64,000 nt of DNA, taken from NCBI RefSeq assembly GCF_001477655.1, contig NZ_CP011266.1, positions 2,216,001 through 2,280,000 on the forward strand. Reading direction: 5' to 3'. This DNA comes from Methanobrevibacter millerae. Its GTDB lineage: Archaea; Methanobacteriota; Methanobacteria; Methanobacteriales; Methanobacteriaceae. The notes below the pieces were generated by a model. That model was given only the letters and a program-made list of their open reading frames with translations, searched no databases and had not been told where the DNA came from. Below, piece after piece: positions 17,338 through 26,628 of this stretch. The stretch's first letter is position 1. Each line of letters opens with the position of its first letter. A program made the position numbers and the translations under genes.

Positions 17338-18510
17338 GTGATTAACTTGGACGATTATAAACTTAAAACAATAGAAGAAGGATTGACAAAAATTGAATTT
17401 CCTGAATATGAAAAAGTTTCATCAGACGCACCAGTTTTTTATAATCCACATATGGAGTTGAATAGAGACATATCTATTTTAGCACTCCAAACATTCCAAA
17501 AAGAACAGAACAGAGAAATAGATATCTGTGATTTATTCGGCGGAAGCGGAATACGTGGTGTTCGTTATAAAAATGAAATTGATGGTGTTGGACATGTATC
17601 AATAAACGACATAAGCGAACTTGCTAATGAATTTGAACAGCACAATGTTAATTTGAATAATCTTGAAGATATTTCAATACACAATCACGATGCAAGCATG
17701 TTTTTAAGGCAAAATCGTGGTAAATTTGATGTGATTGATATAGATCCATTTGGAACCCCATCACCATTTTTAGATTCAGCGGGCTATTGTGCTAGAAGAG
17801 AATCATTACTATGTGTGACTGCTACAGATACATCCGCATTATGCGGAACATATAAAGAACCATGCATTCGCAAATATAATTCCAAGCCATATAAAAGTGA
17901 ATATTGTCATGAAACAGGGATTAGGATCCTTGCAGGTTTTTGTGCATTGACATTATCAAAATATGCAAAATGCATTGAAGTCTTATTGTCACACAGTACT
18001 GAACATTATATGAGATTATATCTGAAAGTTAAAAAAGGTTCAAAAAGAAGTGATGAATCATTGAAAAATATTGGATACATCAGCCATTGTAAGGAATGTT
18101 TATACAGAGAATGTAATAAAGGATTAGCCACATCAATTCCAGACACTTGTCCGGAATGCGGTGAAAAACTAATTCAGGCAGGACCATTATGGCTTGGCGA
18201 AATTCAAAATAAAGACTTCATATCAAAAATGATAAAAGAATCTGAAAATAAAAAATTAAATAGTCAAAATCAATTATTAAAATTATTAAATGCATGTTTG
18301 ATAGAATCTGAATCTCCTGCAACTTTTTATGATGTTCACAGCATTTGCAGATCTTTAAAAATAAGTGCACCAAAATTAGATTTGATTTTTGATGAAATAA
18401 GAAACAATGGGTTTGAATGTGAAAAAACACATTTTAGCCCAATAGGAATTAAAACAAATGCTCCAATAAATAAAATAAAAAATATTTTAAAAAAATTAGA
18501 AAGTGAATAA
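17338..18510 (+). CDS. trm1: tRNA (guanine26-N2)-dimethyltransferase
   Basis: Trm1 dimethylates G26 of tRNA using S-adenosylmethionine. The 390 residues include the N-terminal motif EKVSSDAPVFYNPHMELNRD, the SAM-binding loop DLFGGSGIRGVRY (near residue 62), the catalytic DIDPFGTPSPFLDSA (near 138) and TDTSALCGT (near 163). The C-terminal domain has a zinc-binding cluster (CKECLYRECNKG, CPECGEK). The start appears to be GTG at 17338 without an obvious ribosome binding site. It is divergent from the aminotransferase gene across a very AT-rich 72-base gap. Confidence 0.95.
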   Translation: MINLDDYKLKTIEEGLTKIEFPEYEKVSSDAPVFYNPHMELNRDISILALQTFQKEQNREIDICDLFGGSGIRGVRYKNEIDGVGHVSINDISELANEFEQHNVNLNNLEDISIHNHDASMFLRQNRGKFDVIDIDPFGTPSPFLDSAGYCARRESLLCVTATDTSALCGTYKEPCIRKYNSKPYKSEYCHETGIRILAGFCALTLSKYAKCIEVLLSHSTEHYMRLYLKVKKGSKRSDESLKNIGYISHCKECLYRECNKGLATSIPDTCPECGEKLIQAGPLWLGEIQNKDFISKMIKESENKKLNSQNQLLKLLNACLIESESPATFYDVHSICRSLKISAPKLDLIFDEIRNNGFECEKTHFSPIGIKTNAPINKIKNILKKLESE

Positions 18511-18704
18511 ACAATCATTAAAATAATTAAACATAAATAAAAAATAATAAGAAAAAAGAAAAAATAGAATTATAAAATATTAACATAAAAAAATTTAAAT
18601 AAAAAATAAAACAGTATATAAAAAAATACATAATATTTAAATAATGCATAATATAAAATGATAATATATAATTATATTTTTAATTGTATAAGGAGGAGAA
18701 AATT

Positions 18705-19181
18705 ATGGTTAAGGAAAAAGATAACATAGTAAAGCTAGATGATACTGATATTAAAATATTAAAAATCATCAACAAAGATGTTAGAACATCTTACAGGCAA
18801 ATATCCAGAGATTTAGATGTATCTGTTGGTACTATCCACAACCGTATTGACAAAATGGTTAAAACTGGAGTAATTAAAAAATTCTCACCAGTAATCGATC
18901 ATGAAAAATTAGGATTTGTATTGACAACCATTATTGGAGTAAGAGTTAAAGGAGGAAAACTCAAAAATTGGGAAGAGAAAACATTCTTCAATAAAAATGT
19001 TGTGGGAATCTATGATGTTACTGGAGAATATGATGCTTTTCTGATTGCTAAATTTAGAAATACAAATGAATTAAACTCATTTATTAAAGAATTACTTAAA
19101 GATCCAATTATAGAAAGAACATACACCCAAACCGTTCTTGATGTAATCAAAGAGGACATGGGTTCATCAAACATATTATAA
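18705..19181 (+). CDS. Lrp/AsnC family transcriptional regulator
   Basis: Archaeal feast/famine-type regulator of 158 residues. The N-terminal winged helix-turn-helix spans about residues 10-65 (DDTDIKILKIINKD, SVGTIHNRIDKMVKTGVIKKF). It is followed by the AsnC ligand-binding and oligomerisation domain (GVRVKGGKLKNWE, GIYDVTGEYDAFLIAKF). ATG 18705 is chosen because AAGGAGGAG lies at a good distance upstream. It is monocistronic, with a strong hairpin after the stop and 190 bases of AT-rich sequence before it. The effector amino acid and regulon cannot be told from sequence. Confidence 0.93.
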   Translation: MVKEKDNIVKLDDTDIKILKIINKDVRTSYRQISRDLDVSVGTIHNRIDKMVKTGVIKKFSPVIDHEKLGFVLTTIIGVRVKGGKLKNWEEKTFFNKNVVGIYDVTGEYDAFLIAKFRNTNELNSFIKELLKDPIIERTYTQTVLDVIKEDMGSSNIL

Positions 19182-19202
19182 TACAGTAGATTTTCTACTG
19201 TA
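19182..19202 (+). terminator. Hairpin terminator after the Lrp gene
   Basis: A perfect 9-bp inverted repeat (19182-19190 with 19194-19202, loop TTT) starts immediately after the stop codon and is followed by a T-rich stretch. Confidence 0.7.
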
Positions 19203-19359
19203 CTATTCTATTTATTACCCGCACCATTAACAAAATTATATTTTTTTTAAGAAATTTTGAACATCACAATTAACTGTCTAATCAAATATTTAAAAAAACT
19301 AAATTTTTGTCTAAAAAAATAACTATTTTTTAGTTAAAATAATACTATCAAGTTTAAAT

Positions 19360-19375
19360 ATATTGAAAACAATAT
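19360..19375 (+). promoter_or_regulatory. Inverted repeat in the mptA promoter
   Basis: ATATTG-AAAA-CAATAT lies about 30 bases before the mptA start and directly after TTTAAATATA, a plausible TATA box. Its position around the expected transcription start would suit a repressor site. The 200 bases between here and the Lrp terminator are otherwise AT rich without coding signal. Confidence 0.3.
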
Positions 19376-19403
19376 AGTTATTATCAAATATTAATTAGAG
19401 GTT

Positions 19404-20348
19404 ATGAAATTGGCAATTTGTTTACCAGATACGCAAGATGATGCCCCAAATATTCCTATAAAACTAACTAGAGTAGGAGTAACCGGCGTTAAAAAACTCT
19501 TGCAACTTGAAAGACCAAATAAAAGGCCTATAATTCTATTACCAACATTTGATGCATTCGTTGATTTACCAAATAATCAAAAAGGAGTGCATATGTCAAG
19601 AAATCCTGAAGCTATCAGTGAAGTCTTAGACGGCATATCCAAAGATAAAGGTGTTGGTGTAGAATCATTATGTGCTCGTATAGTTGAAAAAATGATGGAC
19701 AAACACGAATATGCAAGACGTGTTGAAATTTCCATGACTACTGACTACATGTTCATGCGTGAGTCTCCTGTAACAAAACATGAAACTCAGGAAATGGCAA
19801 ATCTTAAAGCAAAAGCTGTTGGGTTAAGAGATGAAAAAGGAAACGTGGAAATCAGAAAAAGCATAGGTGCAGAGTTAATAGGAATGACAGTTTGTCCATG
19901 TGCTCAAGAGTCTGTTAGAGAATCCGATAAGAATAAATTATTAGAATTTTTAGATGAGGAAACTACACAAAAAGTGCTTGATACAGTAACTTTTGCATCC
20001 CACAACCAAAGGGGAATTGGAACTTTATTAATTGAAGTGCCTGAAGGATGGGAAGTAAAAGGAGAAGACATCATAGAAATCATCGAAAAATCAATGTCCT
20101 CACCTGTATGCGAACTTCTTAAAAGACCTGATGAAAATGCAACTGTTATGAATGCACATAGAAAACCTGTTTTTGTTGAAGATTGTGTTAGAAACATGAT
20201 GGAAATGATTGCAGAGAAATACTCTGATTTGCCTGACGACACATTAATTACTTCACGTCAAGAAAACCAAGAAAGTATTCACAGACATAATGCATTTGCA
20301 GAAAAAGTAACTACAATGGGCGAATTGAAAAAAGAATTGAACATGTAA
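19404..20348 (+). CDS. mptA: GTP cyclohydrolase MptA
   Basis: Fe(II)-dependent GTP cyclohydrolase of the type IB family that starts methanopterin synthesis by making 7,8-dihydroneopterin 2',3'-cyclic phosphate. The protein has 314 residues. Family motifs include LPDTQDDAPNIPIKLTRVGV at the start, GVHMSRNPEAISEVLDG near residue 60, MTVCPCAQE near 157 (metal and substrate-binding cysteine) and SHNQRGIGTL near 198. SD AGAGGT precedes the ATG. A gene of unknown function follows after a short gap, then cofG, suggesting a coenzyme-biosynthesis operon for the C1 and electron carriers of methanogenesis. Confidence 0.95.
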   Translation: MKLAICLPDTQDDAPNIPIKLTRVGVTGVKKLLQLERPNKRPIILLPTFDAFVDLPNNQKGVHMSRNPEAISEVLDGISKDKGVGVESLCARIVEKMMDKHEYARRVEISMTTDYMFMRESPVTKHETQEMANLKAKAVGLRDEKGNVEIRKSIGAELIGMTVCPCAQESVRESDKNKLLEFLDEETTQKVLDTVTFASHNQRGIGTLLIEVPEGWEVKGEDIIEIIEKSMSSPVCELLKRPDENATVMNAHRKPVFVEDCVRNMMEMIAEKYSDLPDDTLITSRQENQESIHRHNAFAEKVTTMGELKKELNM

Positions 20349-20393
20349 GGTCTTGGTGCGATGCAAAAGAAATATGAAATAGCAGGAAGTGTG

Positions 20394-20801
20394 ATGGGTT
20401 TTTTTGACTCATTTAAAGGATCTGCTCCAGCAATAGATAATGATAAAATATTAATTGTTAGAAGCAGATCAAGAAAAATCTTACCAATCAATGAGCTCGA
20501 AGATAAAATTTCAGAGATTGGAAAAGAAATTGGGGGTGTTGAAGTTCCTGCAACATCCGACAAAATAGAACAAATCTTAAAATCAGGCGACAAACATATA
20601 AAAGAAAGTGAAGTGGCTACTGGAGATATTGATTTTAGAGGTTTTACAAGAGTAAAAAAAGAATTGGAATCAATGGGATTAGTAGTTGCTTATAAAGTTT
20701 ATGAACTTCCTAGTTTTGATGTTATTATCGCAATTTGGGAAGATAAAAATGAACTTCCGCCATTATATGTTGAAGTAACTGTTTCTGAAAAAGAAGAGTG
20801 A
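20394..20801 (+). CDS. Conserved hypothetical protein between mptA and cofG
   Basis: Family not recognised. The protein has 135 residues from ATG 20394 (preceded by AGGAAGTG); an in-frame ATG at 20361 would add 11 residues. It is soluble, with alternating strands and charged helices: DKILIVRSRSRKILPINELED, then EVATGDIDFRGFTRVKKELESMG, then a C-terminal FDVIIAIWEDKNELPPLYVEV. There are no cysteines or obvious catalytic motif. The stop is three bases before cofG and mptA lies 45 bases upstream, so it is probably co-transcribed with these coenzyme genes. A role in methanopterin or F420 synthesis is a guess from position. Confidence 0.75.
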   Translation: MGFFDSFKGSAPAIDNDKILIVRSRSRKILPINELEDKISEIGKEIGGVEVPATSDKIEQILKSGDKHIKESEVATGDIDFRGFTRVKKELESMGLVVAYKVYELPSFDVIIAIWEDKNELPPLYVEVTVSEKEE

Positions 20802-20804
20802 AAA

Positions 20805-21902
20805 ATGATTAATTATTCAAAAAAAGATATTCTTTCTGTATTGAATGCAAAAGGTTCAGACATTATAAAATTTATGGCTGAAGCAAAACAATATCGAAAG
20901 AATAATCTTATTACTTATTCTAAAAATATTTTTATTCCACTGACTGAAATATGTAGAAACGATTGTGGATATTGCAATTTTAAAAAAAATCCTGATGACC
21001 CGGAAGCCATCATTCTAAAAACAAAAGATGAAGTTCTCAATGATTTAAAAATAGCTGAAAAGTATGGGTGTAAGGAAGCATTATTTACATTCGGTGAAGA
21101 TGCTGATGAAAATGAAGCTGTTTTAAAAAGATTGAATGAATTTGGCTATGACAATATAGTTGACTATACTTATGATATCTGCAAAATGACTTTAGATGAA
21201 ACAAATTTGCTTCCACATTCAAACGGAGGAAACTTTTCTTATGATGCATTGAAAAAACTTAAGGAAGTTAATGCATCAATGGGGCTAATGCTTGAAAATT
21301 CATCAAAACGATTAATGCAACTGCCTGCCCATAAAAAAAGTCCTGGTAAAAATCCGGAACTCCGATTAGATACAATTAGCAATGCAGGAAAATTAAAAAT
21401 CCCATATACTACTGGAATATTGATTGGTATTGGTGAGACTAAAGAAGAAATTGTTGAATCATTATTTAAAATCAGAGAAATCTTTGATAAATACGGACAT
21501 ATTCAGGAAATAATTATCCAAAATTTCACATCAACTCCAAATATTGAAATGTGCGATTGGCCAGAACCAAGCCTATTGGACATGATTCGTACAGTAACTG
21601 CTGCAACATTATTATTTTCAGATACTGATGTTAGCATTCAAGTCCCGCCAAACTTAAATTATGATACTGCACAAATCTTTTTATTATGTGGTGCTGATGA
21701 CTGGGGCGGAGTATCACCGGTAAGTCAGGATTATGTAAATCCAACTTCCCCATGGCCAACATTAGATGTTTTAACTGAATTAACAGAAGATGCTGGTTTT
21801 AATTTAGTGGAAAGATTATGTATTTATGAGAAATATATAAATGATGAATGGTTAAATGATACTCTTTTAGAAAAATCAACTAATCTATTAAAGCATCAAT
21901 AA
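20805..21902 (+). CDS. cofG: 7,8-didemethyl-8-hydroxy-5-deazariboflavin synthase subunit CofG
   Basis: Radical SAM enzyme that with CofH makes Fo, the deazaflavin chromophore of coenzyme F420. The protein has 365 residues. The cluster motif is C50-x3-C54-x2-C57 (CRNDCGYC). Other CofG landmarks are FGEDADENEAVLKRL, ENSSKRLMQLPAHKKSPGK near residue 165, TGILIGIGETKEEI near 202 and GADDWGGVSPVSQDYVNP near 300. It follows the 135-residue gene after three bases. The 3' end overlaps the convergent taw2 gene by 23 bases. No cofH is visible in the window. Confidence 0.96.
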   Translation: MINYSKKDILSVLNAKGSDIIKFMAEAKQYRKNNLITYSKNIFIPLTEICRNDCGYCNFKKNPDDPEAIILKTKDEVLNDLKIAEKYGCKEALFTFGEDADENEAVLKRLNEFGYDNIVDYTYDICKMTLDETNLLPHSNGGNFSYDALKKLKEVNASMGLMLENSSKRLMQLPAHKKSPGKNPELRLDTISNAGKLKIPYTTGILIGIGETKEEIVESLFKIREIFDKYGHIQEIIIQNFTSTPNIEMCDWPEPSLLDMIRTVTAATLLFSDTDVSIQVPPNLNYDTAQIFLLCGADDWGGVSPVSQDYVNPTSPWPTLDVLTELTEDAGFNLVERLCIYEKYINDEWLNDTLLEKSTNLLKHQ

Positions 21903-22602
21903 CTACATGCTCCACACCAGGAGCATATTTCTTAATTTTATTTATTTTTAAAAGTTCAACATCCCTATCGCCGGCTGCCTGCTTTATGCGTGAAATTGGT
22001 CTTGTTTCCAATAGCTTTTCAGGAACTGTTTCATGATAATGGATAATTCCTCCCTTATTCAAACTGTTTACAGCGACTTTAAGATAATGATGTGTAGTTT
22101 TAACATACCCCATCAAAATACGATCAGCATTATATTTCGGAGTTTCAACCAAACAGTCACCTAATACAGGAGTAATATTATCACATTTATTTAATTTGAC
22201 ATTTTCGCACAAATAATAATAAGAATTAGGATTTATTTCAATAGAAATTACTTTTCGGGCATTTGAATGAACACCGATAGGTATGGAAAAATATCCAATT
22301 CCAGCAAACATGTCCAGAACAGTTTCATTATCCCGAACTAATTTAGCAATTCTTAAGCGTTCATTGACATTACCCTTAGACCACATCACTTTTGATAAAT
22401 CCAATTTAAACAGGCATTTATTTTCCTTGTTAATTGTTTCAGTTTCGCTGCCGAACAAAATTTTATAAACAGGTTCTCTTTTTGTGCCTTGAATATGGTC
22501 AATTTTCATGATTGTTTTAACATTATGTTTTTCAGCCAATTCTTCAAGATTGTCTGAATCATCATTTAAAATTAATATATCTCCTATTTTTTTATATTTC
22601 AT
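21880..22602 (-). CDS. taw2: tRNA(Phe) wyosine aminocarboxypropyltransferase Taw2
   Basis: Class I SAM-dependent enzyme of the Trm5/TYW2 family. It probably transfers the 3-amino-3-carboxypropyl group of SAM to C7 of 4-demethylwyosine at position 37 of tRNA(Phe). SAM-binding motifs are LDMFAGIGYFSIPIGV (near residue 95) and ISIEINPNSYYYLCENV (near 119). TYW2-type motifs are ILMGYVKTTHHYL (near 162) and GGIIHYHETVPEKL (near 184), instead of the Trm5 pattern. The end KKYAPGVEHVVIDA also matches archaeal Taw2. The protein has 240 residues, on the short side. It converges with cofG. Confidence 0.85.
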   Translation of the reverse strand: MKYKKIGDILILNDDSDNLEELAEKHNVKTIMKIDHIQGTKREPVYKILFGSETETINKENKCLFKLDLSKVMWSKGNVNERLRIAKLVRDNETVLDMFAGIGYFSIPIGVHSNARKVISIEINPNSYYYLCENVKLNKCDNITPVLGDCLVETPKYNADRILMGYVKTTHHYLKVAVNSLNKGGIIHYHETVPEKLLETRPISRIKQAAGDRDVELLKINKIKKYAPGVEHVVIDALID

Positions 22603-22710
22603 TGAAAATCCCTAAATTATCAATAAACAAAAGCATTATTATTTTTAGATATGAAACTATTTAAAAATATTTATGAAAAATTATAATTTAATTACAAACA
22701 TTAAGAAAAC

Positions 22711-22720
22711 TTTATATACT
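22711..22720 (+). promoter_or_regulatory. TATA box upstream of psmB
   Basis: TTTATATACT is preceded by a purine-rich BRE-like AAGAAAAC. A start near 22742 would fall on the palindrome AGTTTAAACT (22745-22754) and give a leader of about 115 bases. The rest of 22603-22857 shows no coding signal. Confidence 0.5.
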
Positions 22721-22857
22721 TAGAATGGCTAATAATTAATTGTTAGTTTAAACTGACATATTGATTCTGATTTTAAATAAAATTAAATAATATTTTATTG
22801 ACGATAACCTAAAAGTAGTTGAAATTATATTTTAAATACTTATAGAGGTGTTTTTAA

Positions 22858-23472
22858 ATGGATGACAAAATTTTAGAAGGTACAACAACCGTAGGTATAA
22901 CCTGTAAAGATGGTGTTGTATTTGCAAGCGAAAGAAGAGCTAGTATGGGTAACTTAGTAGCTCATAAAGTCGCAGAAAAAATATTTAAAATTGATGATCA
23001 CATCGTAACAACCATAGCTGGTTCTGTTGGAGATGCACAAAGTCTAATGAAAATAATTGAAGCGGAAGTTTCACTTTATCAAATGAGAAACGACGATGCA
23101 ATTAGCGTTAAAGCTGCAGCATCCTTGACTGCTAACATATTACGTTCCGGACCAATGTATGTTCAAACATTACTCGGTGGTATGGATGGAGATAAACCTT
23201 CACTTTACTCACTCGACCCAGCTGGTGGTATGATTGAAGATACTTACATATCAACCGGATCTGGTTCTATTGTAGCATACGGTGTTTTAGAAGACAGATT
23301 CCGCGATGATCTTACAACTGATGAAGGAATTGAAATAGCCATAAGAGCTATAAGAGCCGCTGCTGAACGTGACACATTCTCAGGTAATGGATATTTGGTC
23401 GCTAAAGTAGATAAAGACGGCTTTGAAATGTTAGATAATGAAAAAATTAATGAGATTCTTGAAAAAATATAA
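22858..23472 (+). CDS. psmB: Proteasome subunit beta
   Basis: Catalytic beta subunit of the archaeal 20S proteasome. The 204-residue precursor has an eight-residue propeptide (MDDKILEG) followed by the processed sequence TTTVGITCKDGVV, so Thr9 becomes the N-terminal nucleophile after autocleavage. The active-site lysine lies in AHKVAEKIFKI and the SGS loop in STGSGSIVAYGVLEDRF. SD AGAGGTG precedes the ATG. The gene for the termination nuclease FttA follows 134 bases downstream, with a hairpin in between. The alpha subunit gene is not in the window. Confidence 0.97.
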   Translation: MDDKILEGTTTVGITCKDGVVFASERRASMGNLVAHKVAEKIFKIDDHIVTTIAGSVGDAQSLMKIIEAEVSLYQMRNDDAISVKAAASLTANILRSGPMYVQTLLGGMDGDKPSLYSLDPAGGMIEDTYISTGSGSIVAYGVLEDRFRDDLTTDEGIEIAIRAIRAAAERDTFSGNGYLVAKVDKDGFEMLDNEKINEILEKI

Positions 23473-23500
23473 GCGATAACTAATTTTTCATAAACTAACT

Positions 23501-23606
23501 ATTTTTTATATAAATCAGTGTACATAGTTTGTGAAGTTTGACTAATTATAGCTAAAAGCTTTTCACAGACTATTTTATTACACTAAACTTTTTTTGAAGG
23601 GATTAT
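23501..23606 (+). promoter_or_regulatory. psmB-fttA intergenic control region with long hairpin
   Basis: A TATA-like TTTTTATATAAA (about 23503-23514) is followed by a 12-bp inverted repeat with one G-U pair (23524-23535 with 23562-23573). It encloses AAAAGCTTTT-type self-complementary sequence and is flanked by an outer GTGTA/TACAC pair. It may be the psmB terminator, or a leader or operator that controls fttA. SD GAAGGG lies just before the fttA ATG. Confidence 0.45.
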
Positions 23607-25520
23607 ATGACTTCAGACATTTTAGATGAAATTAAAAAAGAAATTTTGGCTAAATTACCTAAAGATACACAGGTTACAAAAGTTGAATTTGAAGGACCTG
23701 AAGTGGTAGTTTATACAAAAAATCCACAAGTTATTACTGAAAACGGTGATCTAGTACGTTCACTTGCTAAAGAACTCAGAAAGAGAATTATTATTAGATC
23801 TGACAAAAGTGCTTTACTTGGCCCTGAAGAAACTATTAACAAAATACACGAAATTGTTCCCGAAGGTGCTGAAATTACAGACATCTACTTTGACACTGTA
23901 ACTGGTGAAGTTGTAATTACTGCTAAAAAACCAGGACTTGTTATTGGTAAATATGGGGCTACTTCAAGAAATATTGTTAAAAATACTGGTTGGGCACCTA
24001 AAATTTTAAGAACTCCACCAATTAGTTCAGATGTTATTGGAAAAATAAGAACTACATTGAAAAACAGCAGTAAAGACAGAAAAAAATTATTACAAAGACT
24101 TGGACGTCAAATTCACCAGGGAAGCAAATATCCTAATGATTGGGCTAGAGTAACTTCTATGGGAGGATTTAAAGAAGTAGGACGTTCATCTATGCTTTTA
24201 CAAACACCAAATAGTCGTGTATTATTAGATTGTGGTGTTAATGTGGCTGCACCAGATAATAAAACCGCATTTCCATATTTGAATGCACCAGAATTTTCAA
24301 TAGAAGAATTGGATGCAGTCATTATTTCTCACGCTCACTTGGACCATTGTGGATTTGTACCATACCTTTATCACTACGGATATGAAGGACCGGTATATTG
24401 TACAACCCCAACAAGAGATTTGACTACATTACTGCAATTAGACCACATTGATATTGCTCAAAGAGAAGGAAATCCCTTACCTTTCAATGTAAAGCACATT
24501 CACAAAGCAATTAAAAATACCATTACACTTGATTATGGAGAAGTTACTGATATCTCCCCAGATATTAGATTAACATTACACAATGCAGGACACATTTTAG
24601 GTTCAGCAATTTCCCATATGCACATTGGTGACGGTGCACATAACCTTGTCTATACAGGGGACTTTAAATATGAACCATCAAGATTACTTGAACCTGCAAC
24701 AATCAGATTCCCAAGAGCAGAAACTGTAATTATGGAAAGTACCTATGGTGGTAGGGAAGATGTTCAACCATCAAGAAACTCTGCAGAAAAAGAAATGATG
24801 AAAACCATCTATAAAACTTTAAAACGTGGAGGAAAAGTATTGGTACCGGTATTTGCAGTGGGAAGAGCACAAGAGCTAATGGTAGTTCTTGAAGAATACA
24901 TGAGACATGGAATGATAGATGAAGTTCCTATTTACATTGACGGTATGATTTGGGAAGCTACTGCAATCCACACAGCCAGACCAGAATACTTGAGTAAAGA
25001 TTTAAGAGACCAAATTTTCCACATGGGAAGAAATCCGTTTGTCTCAGATATGTTTAAAAAAGTACAAAACTACAATCAAAGAAAGGATATTGTTGAGAGT
25101 CCTCAACCAGCAATCATTTTATCAACTTCAGGTATGTTGACTGGAGGTAATTCAGTTGAATACTTCAAATGGTTATGTGAAGATGAAAGAAACACATTAA
25201 TCTTTGTGGGATACCAATCCGAAGGATCTTTAGGTAGAAGAATCCAAAAAGGAAGAAAAGACGTACCTCTTGAAGATGATGATGGAAGAACTAAAGAATT
25301 CCATGTTAATATGGAAACCAAAACCATACATGGATTCAGTGGTCACTCTAACAGAAGACAATTAATGGAATATGTCAAAAGACTTAATCCAAGACCTGAA
25401 AAAGTCATTACTTGTCACGGAGACCCTAAAAAAGCTGTTGACTTAGCTTCATCAATCCATAGAAGTTATAAAATTGAAACAAGGACTCCAATTAATTTAG
25501 ACTGTGTTAGAATTCATTAA
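23607..25520 (+). CDS. fttA: Transcription termination nuclease FttA (aCPSF1)
   Basis: KH-domain metallo-beta-lactamase/beta-CASP ribonuclease that cleaves nascent RNA at U-rich sites and terminates archaeal transcription. The protein has 637 residues, full length. Residues 1-145 form the tandem KH region, including [20 protein letters not shown]. The metallo-beta-lactamase motif HAHLDH is at 242-247. [12 protein letters not shown] and ESTYGGRE are later metal and beta-CASP signatures. [18 protein letters not shown] and the C-terminal [11 protein letters not shown] and CHGDPKK carry the remaining metal ligands. The upstream hairpin region is a candidate control point. Confidence 0.96.
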   Translation: MTSDILDEIKKEILAKLPKDTQVTKVEFEGPEVVVYTKNPQVITENGDLVRSLAKELRKRIIIRSDKSALLGPEETINKIHEIVPEGAEITDIYFDTVTGEVVITAKKPGLVIGKYGATSRNIVKNTGWAPKILRTPPISSDVIGKIRTTLKNSSKDRKKLLQRLGRQIHQGSKYPNDWARVTSMGGFKEVGRSSMLLQTPNSRVLLDCGVNVAAPDNKTAFPYLNAPEFSIEELDAVIISHAHLDHCGFVPYLYHYGYEGPVYCTTPTRDLTTLLQLDHIDIAQREGNPLPFNVKHIHKAIKNTITLDYGEVTDISPDIRLTLHNAGHILGSAISHMHIGDGAHNLVYTGDFKYEPSRLLEPATIRFPRAETVIMESTYGGREDVQPSRNSAEKEMMKTIYKTLKRGGKVLVPVFAVGRAQELMVVLEEYMRHGMIDEVPIYIDGMIWEATAIHTARPEYLSKDLRDQIFHMGRNPFVSDMFKKVQNYNQRKDIVESPQPAIILSTSGMLTGGNSVEYFKWLCEDERNTLIFVGYQSEGSLGRRIQKGRKDVPLEDDDGRTKEFHVNMETKTIHGFSGHSNRRQLMEYVKRLNPRPEKVITCHGDPKKAVDLASSIHRSYKIETRTPINLDCVRIH

Positions 25521-25598
25521 TAAAAATTATATACTAATTAATACAAATATTTAAATAATATAAATTAATTTTTTATAAAAAAATGCAATGGTGAATAT

Positions 25599-26618
25599 AT
25601 GGTTACTTATTCAGAATCTGGTGTTGATATTGATTTAGAGGCAAAAACTGTTTCACAAATAGCAGAAAAACTCCAATCAACATTAGAATGTAGAGATATA
25701 ATTACTGATAGCGGCCATTATGCTGCTTTAGTTAAATTAGGTAATAAAGGTATTGCAATGAGTACCGACGGTGTTGGAAGTAAAATTTTAATAGCTGAAA
25801 TGTTAAACAAATACGATACTGTGGGAATTGACTGTATTGCAATGGTTGTAAACGATATTTTATGTGTTGGTGCTGAACCAATAGCTTTAGTAGATTACCT
25901 TGCTGTTGAAAAACCTGATCCTCAAAGAGCAGCTGAAATCGCAGAAGGTCTTGTTAAAGGAGCTAATGAATCAAATATAGCAATTATTGGTGGAGAAACC
26001 GCTTCACTTCCAGGAATTATTAAAGATTTTGATTTGGCTGGAACTGGTATAGGATTTGTTGATATAGATAAAATCATAAGCGGTGCAGATATCGAACCGG
26101 GAAATGTTTTAATCGGTATTAACAGTAATGGTCTTCACTCAAATGGATACAGTTTAGCTAGAAAAGCAATTTTTGAAGATGCAGGATTGACTATTGATGA
26201 TAAAATGCCTAATGGTGAAACTACTATCGGCGAAGAATTAATTAGGCCAACTGAACTATATGTTAAACCTATTGTAGCATTATTCGAAAAAGAATATAAT
26301 ATTAATGGATTAGCTCACATTACTGGTGGTGGATTCACAAACCTCAGACGTTTGAAAAAGGGAGTAGGTTATGAAATTACTGACTTACCTGAAACACCAG
26401 AAATATTCAAATTAATTTATGAACAGAATGTTGACATTAAAGAAATGTATAAAGTATTCAATATGGGAATAGGTTTTGTCGTTATCGCTGAAGAAGACGA
26501 AGCTGAAAAAATAATGGATACCTTAAAAGAATACTGCCAATGCCAAATTATTGGTAAGGTAACTGATGATGAAAAAATTGTTGTAAAAGCTTTCGAAGGC
26601 TCAACAATTGAGTATTAG
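25599..26618 (+). CDS. purM: Phosphoribosylformylglycinamidine cyclo-ligase
   Basis: AIR synthetase, fifth step of purine synthesis; ATP-dependent ring closure of FGAM. The protein has 339 residues with family motifs [18 protein letters not shown] at the start, [28 protein letters not shown] near residue 55, [18 protein letters not shown] near 90, [10 protein letters not shown] near 128 and [20 protein letters not shown] near 230. Start ATG 25599 has GGTGA upstream. The next gene begins 10 bases after the stop with its own AGGAGGG, so both may be co-transcribed. Confidence 0.97.
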   Translation: MVTYSESGVDIDLEAKTVSQIAEKLQSTLECRDIITDSGHYAALVKLGNKGIAMSTDGVGSKILIAEMLNKYDTVGIDCIAMVVNDILCVGAEPIALVDYLAVEKPDPQRAAEIAEGLVKGANESNIAIIGGETASLPGIIKDFDLAGTGIGFVDIDKIISGADIEPGNVLIGINSNGLHSNGYSLARKAIFEDAGLTIDDKMPNGETTIGEELIRPTELYVKPIVALFEKEYNINGLAHITGGGFTNLRRLKKGVGYEITDLPETPEIFKLIYEQNVDIKEMYKVFNMGIGFVVIAEEDEAEKIMDTLKEYCQCQIIGKVTDDEKIVVKAFEGSTIEY

Positions 26619-26628
26619 GAGGGTAAAT

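Noticed and set aside
22742-22757. Palindrome around AGTTTAAACT in the psmB leader as an operator
   Set aside because: It is short and made mostly of A/T; without conservation data it is not distinguishable from background in this AT-rich genome.
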